Positions 25,353-33,703 of a DNA stretch of 64,000 nucleotides are shown here, in pieces (the stretch's first letter is position 1; each line of letters opens with the position of its first letter). The notes below the pieces were generated by a model. The model did no database searches. It was not told the DNA's origin and was given only the letters and a program-made list of their open reading frames with translations. The translations under genes and the position numbers were made by a program. This DNA comes from Paenarthrobacter nicotinovorans (GTDB lineage: Bacteria > Actinomycetota > Actinomycetes > Actinomycetales > Micrococcaceae). The stretch is taken from contig NZ_SZVS01000003.1 in assembly GCF_007670255.1 (NCBI RefSeq), forward strand, positions 62,001-126,000, written 5' to 3'.

Positions 25353-26576
25353 GTGCCTGTATACCTTGACCACGCCGCTACGACGCCCCTTTCGGGGGCA
25401 GCGCTTGCCGTCATGACACGCGAGCTGGCGAAGACCGGGAACCCGTCATCCTTGCACGGCGCCGGCCGGCGGGCCCGGCGGGCCGTCGAAGACGCCCGTG
25501 AAACCCTGGCTGCCGCGGCAGGTGCCCATCCCTCGGAAGTCATCTTCACTTCGGGAGGAACAGAAGCTGACAACCTGGCCGTCAAGGGTCTCTACTGGGC
25601 CCGCCGCGACGAAAACCCGCGCCGGAACCGGATCCTCTGTTCCGCCGTCGAGCATCATGCGGTCATGGACACCGTCGAATGGCTCGAGCGCCACGAAGGC
25701 GCGGACGTCACCTGGCTTCCGGTGGACAGCGAAGGTGCTGTCCGGCTCGACGTCGTTGAAGCCGAGATTGCGCGCGACCCCGAGGCGATCGCCCTGATAA
25801 CAGTGATGTGGGCCAACAACGAGGTCGGCACCATCCAGCCCGTGACAGAGATCGTGGAACTGGCCAAGCCGTACGGCATTCCGGTCCACTCCGATGCCGT
25901 GCAGGCCTTCGGGTCCGTACCCGTCGATTTCCGTGCCTCCGGCCTCGCTGCCATGTCCGTTTCCGGGCACAAGCTCGGCGGTCCCGTGGGTGTTGGTGCG
26001 CTCTTCCTCGGCCGGGCGGTCAAGCTGACCCCCGTCCAGCACGGCGGCGGACAGGAACGGGATGTCCGCTCTGGAACGCTGGATACGCCTGCCGTTGCAG
26101 CGTTCGCGGCAGCCGCGGAAGCTGTCACAGCGAAGCTGCCCGAAGAGCGGGAAAGACTGACCGCCTTGCGGGAACAACTGATCAATGGAGTCCTTGAAGA
26201 GGTTCCTGAGGCTGTCCTGCGGGGAGCCCGGGGTGAGCGGCGGCTTCCCGGCAACGCGCACTTCACCTTCGGCGGCTGCGAAGGGGACTCCCTGCTGTTC
26301 CTGCTGGATCTGGCCGGTGTCGAATCATCAACCGGCTCGGCGTGTACGGCGGGAGTGCCGCGGCCTTCCCACGTGCTGCTGGCGATGGGACTTGATGAGG
26401 ACACGGCACGTGGTGCCCAACGCTTCACTCTCGGCCATACCTCCACCCAGGCTGACGTCGATGCCCTTCTGAAAGCACTTCCCGACGCCTGTGCCAGGGC
26501 ACGGCAGGCCGGCATGGCAGGGCATGAATCCTCCATCCAGACCGCGGCAACTGTTGCCCGGCGGGGTATCGCGTAG
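25353..26576 (+). CDS. Cysteine desulfurase (NifS/IscS-like)
   Basis: A PLP enzyme that removes sulfur from L-cysteine to form an enzyme persulfide for tRNA thiolation or Fe-S assembly. It is 407 residues long. It begins VYLDHAATTPLSGAAL; the PLP Lys207 is in SVSGHKLGGPVGVGAL, and the catalytic Cys331 in SSTGSACTAGVPRPSHVLLAMG. The GTG start has a -10 box 6 nt before it and no RBS. MnmA lies 1.4 kb downstream in the same direction, so it is the likely sulfur acceptor; the convergent oxidoreductase gene lies between them. The stops of those two convergent genes are 7 nt apart. Confidence 0.93.
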   Translation: MPVYLDHAATTPLSGAALAVMTRELAKTGNPSSLHGAGRRARRAVEDARETLAAAAGAHPSEVIFTSGGTEADNLAVKGLYWARRDENPRRNRILCSAVEHHAVMDTVEWLERHEGADVTWLPVDSEGAVRLDVVEAEIARDPEAIALITVMWANNEVGTIQPVTEIVELAKPYGIPVHSDAVQAFGSVPVDFRASGLAAMSVSGHKLGGPVGVGALFLGRAVKLTPVQHGGGQERDVRSGTLDTPAVAAFAAAAEAVTAKLPEERERLTALREQLINGVLEEVPEAVLRGARGERRLPGNAHFTFGGCEGDSLLFLLDLAGVESSTGSACTAGVPRPSHVLLAMGLDEDTARGAQRFTLGHTSTQADVDALLKALPDACARARQAGMAGHESSIQTAATVARRGIA

Positions 26577-26583
26577 CCTGCCT

Positions 26584-27831
26584 CTAGGGCTGGTTGGCCT
26601 CTGGCAGCAGTTCTTCGAGGGGCACCTCAGGATCCGTGAGGCGGCCGGCATCCACTGCGACGCGACCGGAAATGAGCGCCTTGATGGGTTTCTGGACTCG
26701 CCGCTGATTGATGCTCATGCCCGCAACAACCCTGTCCTGCTGTAGCCAAAAGGCGATGAAACTGCCCTCCTCCATGGAGCCGCGGATCACTGGCGATGCC
26801 CCTGAAGCCAGCGACGGGTAGCCGGAATACTCCATGCTGACGGTGAATTGGTCCGTGTAGAAGTACGGCACCACATCCAACACGGCATCCTGCCCCAGCA
26901 TGGACTTGGCCGCGACTTTTCCGCCATTGAGCGCATTGGCCCAATGTTCGCTGCGATGGTGCCCGCCGGTAAAGGGGTGCAAGGCGTTGGCTGCATCCCC
27001 TGCTGCCAATACATCCGGGGCACTGGTGCGCAGGCCGGCGTCCACCAGGATCCCGTTGCCCAGTTCCAGCCCGGCATCCTCTGCGAGCGCCGTATCCGGG
27101 ACGACGCCCACGGCGATGATCACGACGTCGGCGGGCAGGGTTTCGCCGGAATCGGTACGGACCGCTGTGGCCCGCCCCTCCCGGCCTTCAATGGCGGCCG
27201 CGCTCGCGGGCAAGCGGAAGTTGACGCCCTGTTCTTCATGCACCCGCCGGAAGTAACTGCCAAGCTCGGGTCCGATGGCAGCACTGAGCGGGATTTCTTC
27301 GAGGCCGAGCAGGGTCACGTCGTTTCCATAGCTGCGCGCAGCGGCAGCGAGTTCCATGCCGATCCAACCGGATCCGACCATGACCACCTTGCGGCCCCCG
27401 TCGGCCAGGAGCGACCTGAGCTTCAGGCTGTCCTGGAAGGTCCTGAATGTCATGACACCGTCCAGGTCCGCCCCGGGCAGGGGAATCCTGCGGGGCTGGG
27501 CTCCCGTGGCAAGCAGCAGTTTGCCGTACTGAAGCGTCCGGTCGTCGGCCAGCGTGACGGTGTGGCTGCCGGGATCGAATCCGGTGGCCGTGGCGCCAAG
27601 GAGGAGTTCGACGTCGTTCTCCCGGTACCAATCCCCGGGGACCACCTCCACGGATTCTTCGTCGGCTTTTCCCAGGAGGAACTCCTTCGAAAGGGGAGGC
27701 CGTATGTAGGGGGTCCGCGCTTCAGCCCCCAGGAGCGTGAGCGCTCCTGCGTACCCTTCGGTCCGGAGGGTCTTGGCGGCAGTGGCGCCTGCCAGTCCGC
27801 CGCCGACAATGACGATTGCTTCGTGTGCCAT
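26584..27831 (-). CDS. FAD-dependent NAD(P)H oxidoreductase (ferredoxin/rubredoxin reductase-like)
   Basis: A 415-residue flavoprotein of the ferredoxin-NAD(P)+ reductase / BphA4 type. The N-terminal FAD motif IVIVGGGLAGATAAKTLR and LTLLGAEARTPYIRPPLSKEFLLGK are typical of this subgroup. The second nucleotide-binding motif is KVVMVGSGWIGMELAAAARSYG, and ADVLAAGDAANAL binds FAD. A reductase C-terminal domain follows. ATG 27831 is preferred over GTG 27837. A TAGAAT box (27841-27846) and an operator shared with the HTH regulator lie directly upstream, so it is probably under that regulator. No ferredoxin gene is adjacent. Confidence 0.88.
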   Translation of the reverse strand: MAHEAIVIVGGGLAGATAAKTLRTEGYAGALTLLGAEARTPYIRPPLSKEFLLGKADEESVEVVPGDWYRENDVELLLGATATGFDPGSHTVTLADDRTLQYGKLLLATGAQPRRIPLPGADLDGVMTFRTFQDSLKLRSLLADGGRKVVMVGSGWIGMELAAAARSYGNDVTLLGLEEIPLSAAIGPELGSYFRRVHEEQGVNFRLPASAAAIEGREGRATAVRTDSGETLPADVVIIAVGVVPDTALAEDAGLELGNGILVDAGLRTSAPDVLAAGDAANALHPFTGGHHRSEHWANALNGGKVAAKSMLGQDAVLDVVPYFYTDQFTVSMEYSGYPSLASGASPVIRGSMEEGSFIAFWLQQDRVVAGMSINQRRVQKPIKALISGRVAVDAGRLTDPEVPLEELLPEANQP

Positions 27832-27840
27832 GTCCACTCG

Positions 27841-27846
27841 ATTCTA
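27841..27846 (-). promoter_or_regulatory. -10 box of the FAD oxidoreductase gene
   Basis: TAGAAT on the minus strand, 9 nt before ATG 27831. Its first three bases are the last three of the operator. Confidence 0.5.
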
Positions 27847-27868
27847 AAAGCAATATCTTTGACTTTAG
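27844..27868. promoter_or_regulatory. 25-bp operator before the FAD oxidoreductase, matching 24603-24627
   Basis: On the minus strand it reads CTAAAG...CTTTTAG, with outer CTAAA/TTTAG arms. It has the same length and the same orientation to transcription as the regulator's own operator, with 20 of 25 identical bases. Confidence 0.65.
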
Positions 27869-27990
27869 AAGCCTCCGGTGGGTCCGTCAAGGGGATTTCC
27901 CGCGGGCGTGGTATCGCACGCTAGAATAAATGGGCGGCCCGGGGCCATCAGGAGCCGATGGGTGCCAATCCCTTCCTACAGAAAGCCAGC

Positions 27991-29130
27991 ATGCGAGTAC
28001 TTGCAGCAATGAGCGGCGGAGTGGACTCCGCCGTTGCCGCCGCCCGGGCCGTCGAGGCCGGGCACGACGTCGTGGGGGTCCACCTCGCGCTGTCCCGTAT
28101 GCCGGGGACCCTGCGCACCGGAAGCCGGGGTTGCTGCACCATCGAGGACTCCCGTGATGCATGGCGTGCCTGCGACGTCCTCGGAATTCCGTACTACGTA
28201 TGGGACTTCTCCGAGCGTTTCAAGGAAGACGTCGTCCAGGACTTCATCGACGAATACGCCGCCGGTCGGACGCCCAACCCCTGCATGCGCTGCAACGAGC
28301 GCATCAAGTTTGCCGCCTTGCTCGAAAAGGCCATAGCGCTTGGCTTCGACGCCGTCTGCACAGGGCACTACGCCAAGGTCATCGAGGACGCCGACGGTAA
28401 CCCTGAACTCCACCGCGCTGCCGACTGGGCCAAGGACCAGAGCTACGTCCTGGGCGTCCTGACTCACGAGCAGCTCAAGCACTCCATGTTCCCCCTGGCG
28501 GACACCCCTTCCAAGGCCGAGGTCCGCGCAGAGGCCGAGCGGCGTGGCCTGTCAGTGGCGAACAAGCCTGACAGCCACGACATCTGCTTCATCTCCGACG
28601 GCGACACCCGGGGTTGGCTGGCAGAAAAGATCGAAATGACCACCGGCGACATCGTCGATGAGACCGGCGCCAAGGTCGGCGAGCACCCCGGAGCCAACGC
28701 CTTCACTGTGGGGCAGCGGCGTGGCCTCAAGCTGGGAACTCCTGCCGCCGATGGCAAGCCCCGGTTCGTCCTTGAGATCCGCCCGAAGGAAAACAAAGTG
28801 GTCGTGGGTCCTGAAGCCCTCCTGGCGATCGATGAGATCCGCGGCATCAAGGTTTCCTGGGCCGGTCTGCCCATCTCTGAAGTTGCCACGGGTGAAGAAT
28901 TCGATTGCTACGCCCAGGTCCGTGCCCACGGCGATCCCGTGCCGGCAGTCGCCCGCGTCGAAGCGGTCGAGGACGAGTCCGGCGTGGAACGGGCACAGCT
29001 GGTGGTTACTTTGAAGGATCCGTTGCGCGGTGTGGCCCCCGGCCAGACCGTCGTCCTCTACCAGGGCAGCCGGGTTTTGGGACAGGCAACCATCGACGCC
29101 GCGCGCTCACTCCAGCGGGTAGCCCTCTAG
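27991..29130 (+). CDS. mnmA: tRNA-specific 2-thiouridylase MnmA
   Basis: Makes 2-thiouridine at wobble position 34 of Lys, Glu and Gln tRNAs, using ATP and persulfide sulfur. It is 379 residues long. The PP-loop [11 protein letters not shown] lies near the N terminus; the catalytic cysteines are Cys98 ([12 protein letters not shown]) and Cys199 (SHDICFI), as in E. coli. GQRRGLKLG and the C-terminal beta barrel are present. ATG 27991 gives the conserved start [16 protein letters not shown] 27958, behind GGAG, is an alternative adding 11 residues. A TAGAAT at 27922 may be its promoter. The desulfurase upstream probably supplies sulfur. Confidence 0.95.
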   Translation: MRVLAAMSGGVDSAVAAARAVEAGHDVVGVHLALSRMPGTLRTGSRGCCTIEDSRDAWRACDVLGIPYYVWDFSERFKEDVVQDFIDEYAAGRTPNPCMRCNERIKFAALLEKAIALGFDAVCTGHYAKVIEDADGNPELHRAADWAKDQSYVLGVLTHEQLKHSMFPLADTPSKAEVRAEAERRGLSVANKPDSHDICFISDGDTRGWLAEKIEMTTGDIVDETGAKVGEHPGANAFTVGQRRGLKLGTPAADGKPRFVLEIRPKENKVVVGPEALLAIDEIRGIKVSWAGLPISEVATGEEFDCYAQVRAHGDPVPAVARVEAVEDESGVERAQLVVTLKDPLRGVAPGQTVVLYQGSRVLGQATIDAARSLQRVAL

Positions 29131-29217
29131 GAGCCATTGCCTCCGTCATCAGCCACCTCCATACTGGGCTAAGCAGCGCTTCCGCTGCGGTGTGTGGGGT
29201 CCGCACTCGGGGTGGCG

Positions 29218-30849
29218 ATGACTGTGGCATTTCCAAAGAAGGGCCCGGGAGATATCAAAGCCGGGCAGATGGTCTCGGTGACGATCCTCGCCGAGGGTCC
29301 AATCGGCGCAGGCGGTGGGCCACCCCTGACCGCGCAGGTCCGCATTCCCGTTGAACGGTTGCGGCGCGGTCCCACCGGCCACCGCTATGCGATCCACATC
29401 CGGAAATGGCGGGGGACCACTGTCTCGCCGGTAACCCTGACGCAGCAGGGCGATCCCTGGCGGTTGATTTCCGAACCTCCGCCAGCGGGCTTGCGCGAAC
29501 TCCTGGACGACACCCGTTTCCTGGCCCAGCACGTTTACGGCGTGGCCATGAACACCTTGGACATCTTTGAATCCACGCTCGGCAGGCGCATGCCGTGGAA
29601 TCCCGAGGGGCGGGTGGTGCTCAAAGCCCGCGACCTCGTGACGGCCACCGATACCGGCTACGAGCGCGGAACCAACATCATCCGCTTCGGTTCGGTGGAC
29701 CGCATGGGGTACAAGGTTCCCACGGCCTTGTACCGTGACATCGTTGCCCATGAGGTGACCCACGCGATCCTGGATGGATACCGGCCGGCGTGGGCCGACC
29801 AGATGGCCACCATGGAACAACTGGCAATGCATGAGGCATTGGCCGACATCGTGGCAATCCTTTCCGTGTTCTCCTCCAAGGACGTCGTCTACCGCCAACT
29901 CGAAGCCGCAGCCAAGGGGTTGGGGCCAGCACAGCCCACCGATGACTCCGTCCTCATGCGTTCCCTCTTCGACTTCGCCCGGGACCTCTTTGCCCGCGGG
30001 CCGCTGCGCGAACCGTTCGTCGGGGCAGTGCCCGCAGGATGGCAAGTGTTGCCTGAGCCCCACGCGCGCGGTGCCGTGGTGGTAGGTGCAGTGCTCCGCT
30101 CGGTCCAACGCCTATGGTCCGAACGGAACGCCCGTTACGGGGAAGGCCGCAGTTTGCAGCAGCTGGCCGAATCGGGCTCGATCGTGGCTACCAGGATCCT
30201 CAGGATGGTGATCCGCGGACTGTCCTACATGCCGCCGGTGGATGTTTCCTGGCGTGACCTCCTGCGGGGCATCATCGCTGCCGACCTCGACATGGTGCCC
30301 GACGACGTCCACGGCTACCGCGAAGCACTTCAGGAGGAGTTTTCCGCCATCGGCATCCGCCGGGTCTCCCTGAACAACATCAGCGGCGTGGACTTCTACC
30401 AAGGCCTTCGCTACCCCATCCGCCTCTCGGCGCTGGGATCCGACCCCCAGGAAGTGCAGCGCTTCGTCTGGGAGAACCCCCGGCTCCTGGAAGCGGCCCG
30501 CTTGGAGCGGCGCACGCCACTGAGCTCAACCCGGGTCCGCACCTCCGAGCGTGTCTCGCCGGACGGGTTCATCATTTCCGAGATCGGGGCTTCCTTCATC
30601 CAGACTGTCCGGATGAGCCGAAGGGAAGCGTATGTGCGCCTCGGGGTCAAGACCGGGAGGGACTACATCGACGTCCGCGGGGGAGGACTGTTGAGGTTCG
30701 ACGCCGGTGGCCGCCTGGTCTACGCCGCGCTCAAGCCAGTGATGGACAGGGACCGCCAGGGCCAGCTGTTCGGTTCGGACGAACACCACGAAGCCGAAGA
30801 AGCTGCCTCGTCCGGGGTGCGGGACAAGTTCCACGGCACCGGCGATTAG
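29218..30849 (+). CDS. Gluzincin-type metallopeptidase-like protein, unrecognised family
   Basis: A 543-residue protein without signal peptide or membrane segment, so probably cytoplasmic. The sequence IVAHEVTHAILDGY (His178-Glu179-x-x-His182) followed by MHEALADIVAI (Glu206, Asp210) fits HExxH plus ExxxD, the metal site of gluzincins such as thermolysin. The flanking regions do not look like secreted M4 enzymes: there is no propeptide. The N terminus is a beta-rich stretch (AGQMVSVTILAEGP) and the C-terminal ~100 residues (VRLGVKTGRDYIDVRGGGLLRFDAGGRL) are unassigned. GTG 29194 is an alternative start. It ends 10 nt from the end of a convergent metacaspase-like gene. A partnership of two proteases is possible but unproven. 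Confidence 0.7.
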   Translation: MTVAFPKKGPGDIKAGQMVSVTILAEGPIGAGGGPPLTAQVRIPVERLRRGPTGHRYAIHIRKWRGTTVSPVTLTQQGDPWRLISEPPPAGLRELLDDTRFLAQHVYGVAMNTLDIFESTLGRRMPWNPEGRVVLKARDLVTATDTGYERGTNIIRFGSVDRMGYKVPTALYRDIVAHEVTHAILDGYRPAWADQMATMEQLAMHEALADIVAILSVFSSKDVVYRQLEAAAKGLGPAQPTDDSVLMRSLFDFARDLFARGPLREPFVGAVPAGWQVLPEPHARGAVVVGAVLRSVQRLWSERNARYGEGRSLQQLAESGSIVATRILRMVIRGLSYMPPVDVSWRDLLRGIIAADLDMVPDDVHGYREALQEEFSAIGIRRVSLNNISGVDFYQGLRYPIRLSALGSDPQEVQRFVWENPRLLEAARLERRTPLSSTRVRTSERVSPDGFIISEIGASFIQTVRMSRREAYVRLGVKTGRDYIDVRGGGLLRFDAGGRLVYAALKPVMDRDRQGQLFGSDEHHEAEEAASSGVRDKFHGTGD

Positions 30850-30859
30850 CCGCTGGTTT

Positions 30860-31687
30860 TCAGGCTCCCCATGCAGCTTTGCGGGCAGTCCTTGACGCCT
30901 CCAGCTGCGCTACCTGGTCGAAGCCGCCGGCTTTGAGTCCCTTGCTGACCTGCTTGAGCAAATCGGCGCGGCCCAAGGTTCCATCACTGCGCAGGTTCTT
31001 GACCAGGTTGTAGGTGAACGCCCCGTTGTACCGGCCATCCATCAGGGCATCGGCCGCGGTTTGGTCGGATCTGCAAGCCGCCATGAGGACGGGAGTCGAC
31101 AACCTTGCCGTTTTCACGAGGTCGCGCAATGTTCGTGTTTCCAAGTCCTCGTGGGCCATGACCGCACGCGGCGTTGGCGCCGGAAGGAAACGCGGGCGGC
31201 GCCCGGGAATCAGGTCCAGGGACTTCAAACCGGTCCCGCTGTGGCAAGTATCAAGCACCACGTCCATCAGGACGCCATCGGGCAGCCGGGCGAACACCGC
31301 TGCCAGTTCGTCGTCGGAAATGACCGTGCCGGCATCCCAGGCATCACCGGCGTTGTTGATGTCGTAGCAGGCGAACGCCTCATCGAGGCTGTCTTCTTCG
31401 TCCCCACTGGTGTCGGGAATCTGCGTGCCGTGGCTTGAGAACGTGAAAACGAGCTGTTGGACAGTGCCCTCTACAGCAGCGTCCACCAAAGTGTTGATCT
31501 CGGCCAGAACTGCCTTCTTGGTGGCCTTGGCATCCCTCAACACGGTGATCTGCGATGCCGGGAAGCCGTAGCTGTCCCCGAGCAGGGCCGCCAGGTCCTC
31601 GGCGTCGTTAACGCAGCCTTGGAGCCAACTGGACTGTGGAAGGTACTTGAACTTGTTGATCCCCACACACAGGGCTGCCTTGTCCAT
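30860..31687 (-). CDS. Metacaspase/caspase-like cysteine protease (peptidase C14)
   Basis: A 275-residue stand-alone p20-like caspase-fold protease. It begins MDKAALCVGINKFKYLPQ, with GCVNDAEDLAALL shortly after, as in metacaspases. The catalytic dyad is His86 in FTFSSHGTQIPD and Cys148 in VVLDTCHSGTG. The acidic segment GDEEDSLDEAFACYD resembles the substrate/Ca2+ region of type I metacaspases. There is no signal peptide, TPR, WD40 or NTPase domain, so any regulatory partner is a separate protein. The frame is open to 31750, but ATG 31687 gives the conserved start. A -35/-10 pair lies upstream. Confidence 0.87.
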   Translation of the reverse strand: MDKAALCVGINKFKYLPQSSWLQGCVNDAEDLAALLGDSYGFPASQITVLRDAKATKKAVLAEINTLVDAAVEGTVQQLVFTFSSHGTQIPDTSGDEEDSLDEAFACYDINNAGDAWDAGTVISDDELAAVFARLPDGVLMDVVLDTCHSGTGLKSLDLIPGRRPRFLPAPTPRAVMAHEDLETRTLRDLVKTARLSTPVLMAACRSDQTAADALMDGRYNGAFTYNLVKNLRSDGTLGRADLLKQVSKGLKAGGFDQVAQLEASRTARKAAWGA

Positions 31688-31734
31688 GAGCCTGACTTTC
31701 GACGTGTGTTCCAGTGGTTGAGCACCCGGGATAC

Positions 31735-31763
31735 ACCATATTCCTGACACACCCTTCGGGCAA
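31735..31763 (-). promoter_or_regulatory. Candidate promoter of the metacaspase-like gene
   Basis: On the minus strand TTGCCC (31758-31763) and TATGGT (31735-31740) are 17 nt apart, predicting a leader of about 40 nt. Confidence 0.42.
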
Positions 31764-31872
31764 TGCTCCGTACTTCCCGGAGGAAGCTACTGGAAAGTAA
31801 ATTTTGTGTCTCAAATCACGAATTTGGGGGTTCGGGGGCTTCGAAGTCTGGTTGAATCGAGGCACTAAGAGT

Positions 31873-31905
31873 GTGCTCCGTCACAAATATCCCACGGCGG
31901 AGCAC
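31873..31905 (+). promoter_or_regulatory. Inverted repeat in the leader of the peptide-binding lipoprotein gene
   Basis: GTGCTCCG (31873-31880) and CGGAGCAC (31898-31905) are perfect inverted copies with a 17-nt spacer, ending 28 nt before ATG 31934. It could be an operator or an RNA hairpin. Confidence 0.5.
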
Positions 31906-31933
31906 TAATTCCATCGAACAGAAGGTTCACCAG

Positions 31934-33562
31934 ATGGCACTGAACAAGAAGGCCCTGCACGGCGTTATCGCGCTGGCGGGCATCTCCGCACTCGCCTTAA
32001 CGGCATGCACGGGCCCCTCCGGCGGCGGATCCTCATCCGCTCCGGCCGCCGCAGGCCCCATCGCCTACGGCACAACCGACAAGGTCACGTCATTGGACCC
32101 TGCAGGTTCCTACGACAACGGTTCATTCATGGTGATGAACCAGATCTACTCGTTCCTGCTCAACTCCAAGCCCGGCAGCGCGGAACCGGTACCTGACCTC
32201 GCCGAATCGTCGTCGTTCACGGCACCTTCGGAATACACGGTCAAGCTCAAGTCGGGGCTCAAGTGGGCCAACGGCCACACCCTGGATTCCAAGGACGTGA
32301 AGTTCTCCTTTGACCGCCAGGTAGCCATCAACGACCCCGCCGGTCCGGCATCCCTGCTGACGAACATCGAGAGCGTCAGCGCCCCCGATGCCACCACAGT
32401 AGTGTTCAAGCTCAAGAACGCCAATGACCAAACCTTCAGCCAGATCCTGAGCAGCCCTGCCGCCCCGATCGTCGATGACGAGGTCTTCCCGGCAGACAAG
32501 ATCCTTTCCGATGACGAGATCATCAAGGCGAACGCCTTCTACGGCCAGTACACCATTGACAGCTACAAGAAGAACGAGCTCATCAGCTTCAAGGCTTTCG
32601 CCGATTACAAGGGCGTCCTGGGAAAGCCTGCCAATGATGCCGCCACCATCAAGTACTACGCCAGCCCCACCAACCTGAAGCTTGAGATCCAGCAGGGTGC
32701 CATCGACGTCGCCTTCCGCAGCCTGAGCGCCACGGACATCGACGACCTCCGCAAGGACTCCAAAGTCAAGGTGCTGACCGGTCCCGGTGGCGAGATCCGC
32801 TACATCACCTTCAACTTTGACACCATGCCGTTTGGAACCAAGGCCGCGGGGGCTGACCCGGCAAAGGCACTTGCGGTCCGCCAGGCCGTAGCAAACCTCG
32901 TGGACCGCCAGGCCATCGCGGACCAGGTCTACAAGGGCACCTACCTGCCCCTGTACTCCAACGTCCCCAACGGCTTCCTCGGCGCAAACGAGTCGTTCAA
33001 GGATGCCTACGGCGACGCCGGCAAACCAAGCCTCGACAAGGCCAAGAAGGTCCTCGCGGATGCCGGAATCACGGACAAGGTTGCCCTGAACCTCCAGTAC
33101 AACCCGGACCACTACGGCGGATCTTCCGGTGATGAGTACGCCATGATCAAAGAGCAGCTGGAAAAGTCCGGCCTCTTCACGGTGAACCTGCAGTCCACCG
33201 AATGGGTTACCTACAGCAAGGCAAGCCGTGCAGACGAGTACCCGGTCTTCCAGTTCGGTTGGTTCCCGGACTTCAGCGATGCCGACAACTACCTCACCCC
33301 GTTCTTCCCCGAGGGCGGCTTCCTGAAGAACCACTACAACAACCCGACGGTCAACGACCTCATCTCCAAGCAGCTGACCGAAGCCGACAAGACCAAGCGT
33401 GAAGCGGCGATCAAGGACGTCCAAAACGCGCTGGCGAAGGACATCTCCACCTTGCCCCTGCTCCAGGGCGCCCAGGTGGCCGTCGTCGGAAGCGGCGTAA
33501 ACGGCGTCGACAAGACGCTGGACCCGTCCTTCAAGTTCCGTCTCGGGACAGTGTCCAAGTAA
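31934..33562 (+). CDS. ABC transporter substrate-binding lipoprotein (peptide/nickel, SBP family 5)
   Basis: A 542-residue extracellular binding lipoprotein. The signal peptide MALNKKALHGVIALAGISALALTAC carries the lipobox LTAC (Cys25). It is followed by family 5 signatures: TSLDPAGSYDNGSFMVMNQIYSFLL, YTVKLKSGLKWANGHTLDSKDVKFSFDRQ and ALAVRQAVANLVDRQAIADQVYKGTYLPLYSNVP. Family members bind oligopeptides, dipeptides or nickel chelates; the substrate here cannot be told. ATG 31934 follows AGAAGG. The permease and ATPase genes follow, after a hairpin that may reduce read-through so that binding protein is made in excess. Confidence 0.92.
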   Translation: MALNKKALHGVIALAGISALALTACTGPSGGGSSSAPAAAGPIAYGTTDKVTSLDPAGSYDNGSFMVMNQIYSFLLNSKPGSAEPVPDLAESSSFTAPSEYTVKLKSGLKWANGHTLDSKDVKFSFDRQVAINDPAGPASLLTNIESVSAPDATTVVFKLKNANDQTFSQILSSPAAPIVDDEVFPADKILSDDEIIKANAFYGQYTIDSYKKNELISFKAFADYKGVLGKPANDAATIKYYASPTNLKLEIQQGAIDVAFRSLSATDIDDLRKDSKVKVLTGPGGEIRYITFNFDTMPFGTKAAGADPAKALAVRQAVANLVDRQAIADQVYKGTYLPLYSNVPNGFLGANESFKDAYGDAGKPSLDKAKKVLADAGITDKVALNLQYNPDHYGGSSGDEYAMIKEQLEKSGLFTVNLQSTEWVTYSKASRADEYPVFQFGWFPDFSDADNYLTPFFPEGGFLKNHYNNPTVNDLISKQLTEADKTKREAAIKDVQNALAKDISTLPLLQGAQVAVVGSGVNGVDKTLDPSFKFRLGTVSK

Positions 33563-33595
33563 CAGATGTCCACGTAACCACGGACTCTGCGATGG

Positions 33596-33630
33596 GGGAG
33601 GCGGGCCACTGATCCAGTGTCCCGCCTCCC
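33596..33630 (+). terminator. Attenuating stem-loop between binding protein and permease genes
   Basis: GGGAGGCGGG (33596-33605) pairs perfectly with 33621-33630, and inside it CACTG pairs with CAGTG around ATC. It probably lets only part of transcription into the permease genes or stabilises the upstream mRNA. Confidence 0.7.
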
Positions 33631-33703
33631 TTGCTGACCACCATCGTGGCCGGCACACATCAGCCAAGCCCGCGCAATCCATGGGCAGGAAATACAGGTA
33701 ACA

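Noticed and set aside
27922..27932. TAGAATAAATG as a leaderless start for a 75-codon ORF at 27930
   Set aside because: The ATG is only 2 nt after the hexamer, too close for a start point, and the frame is a shadow of mnmA; the box more likely serves mnmA with a leader.
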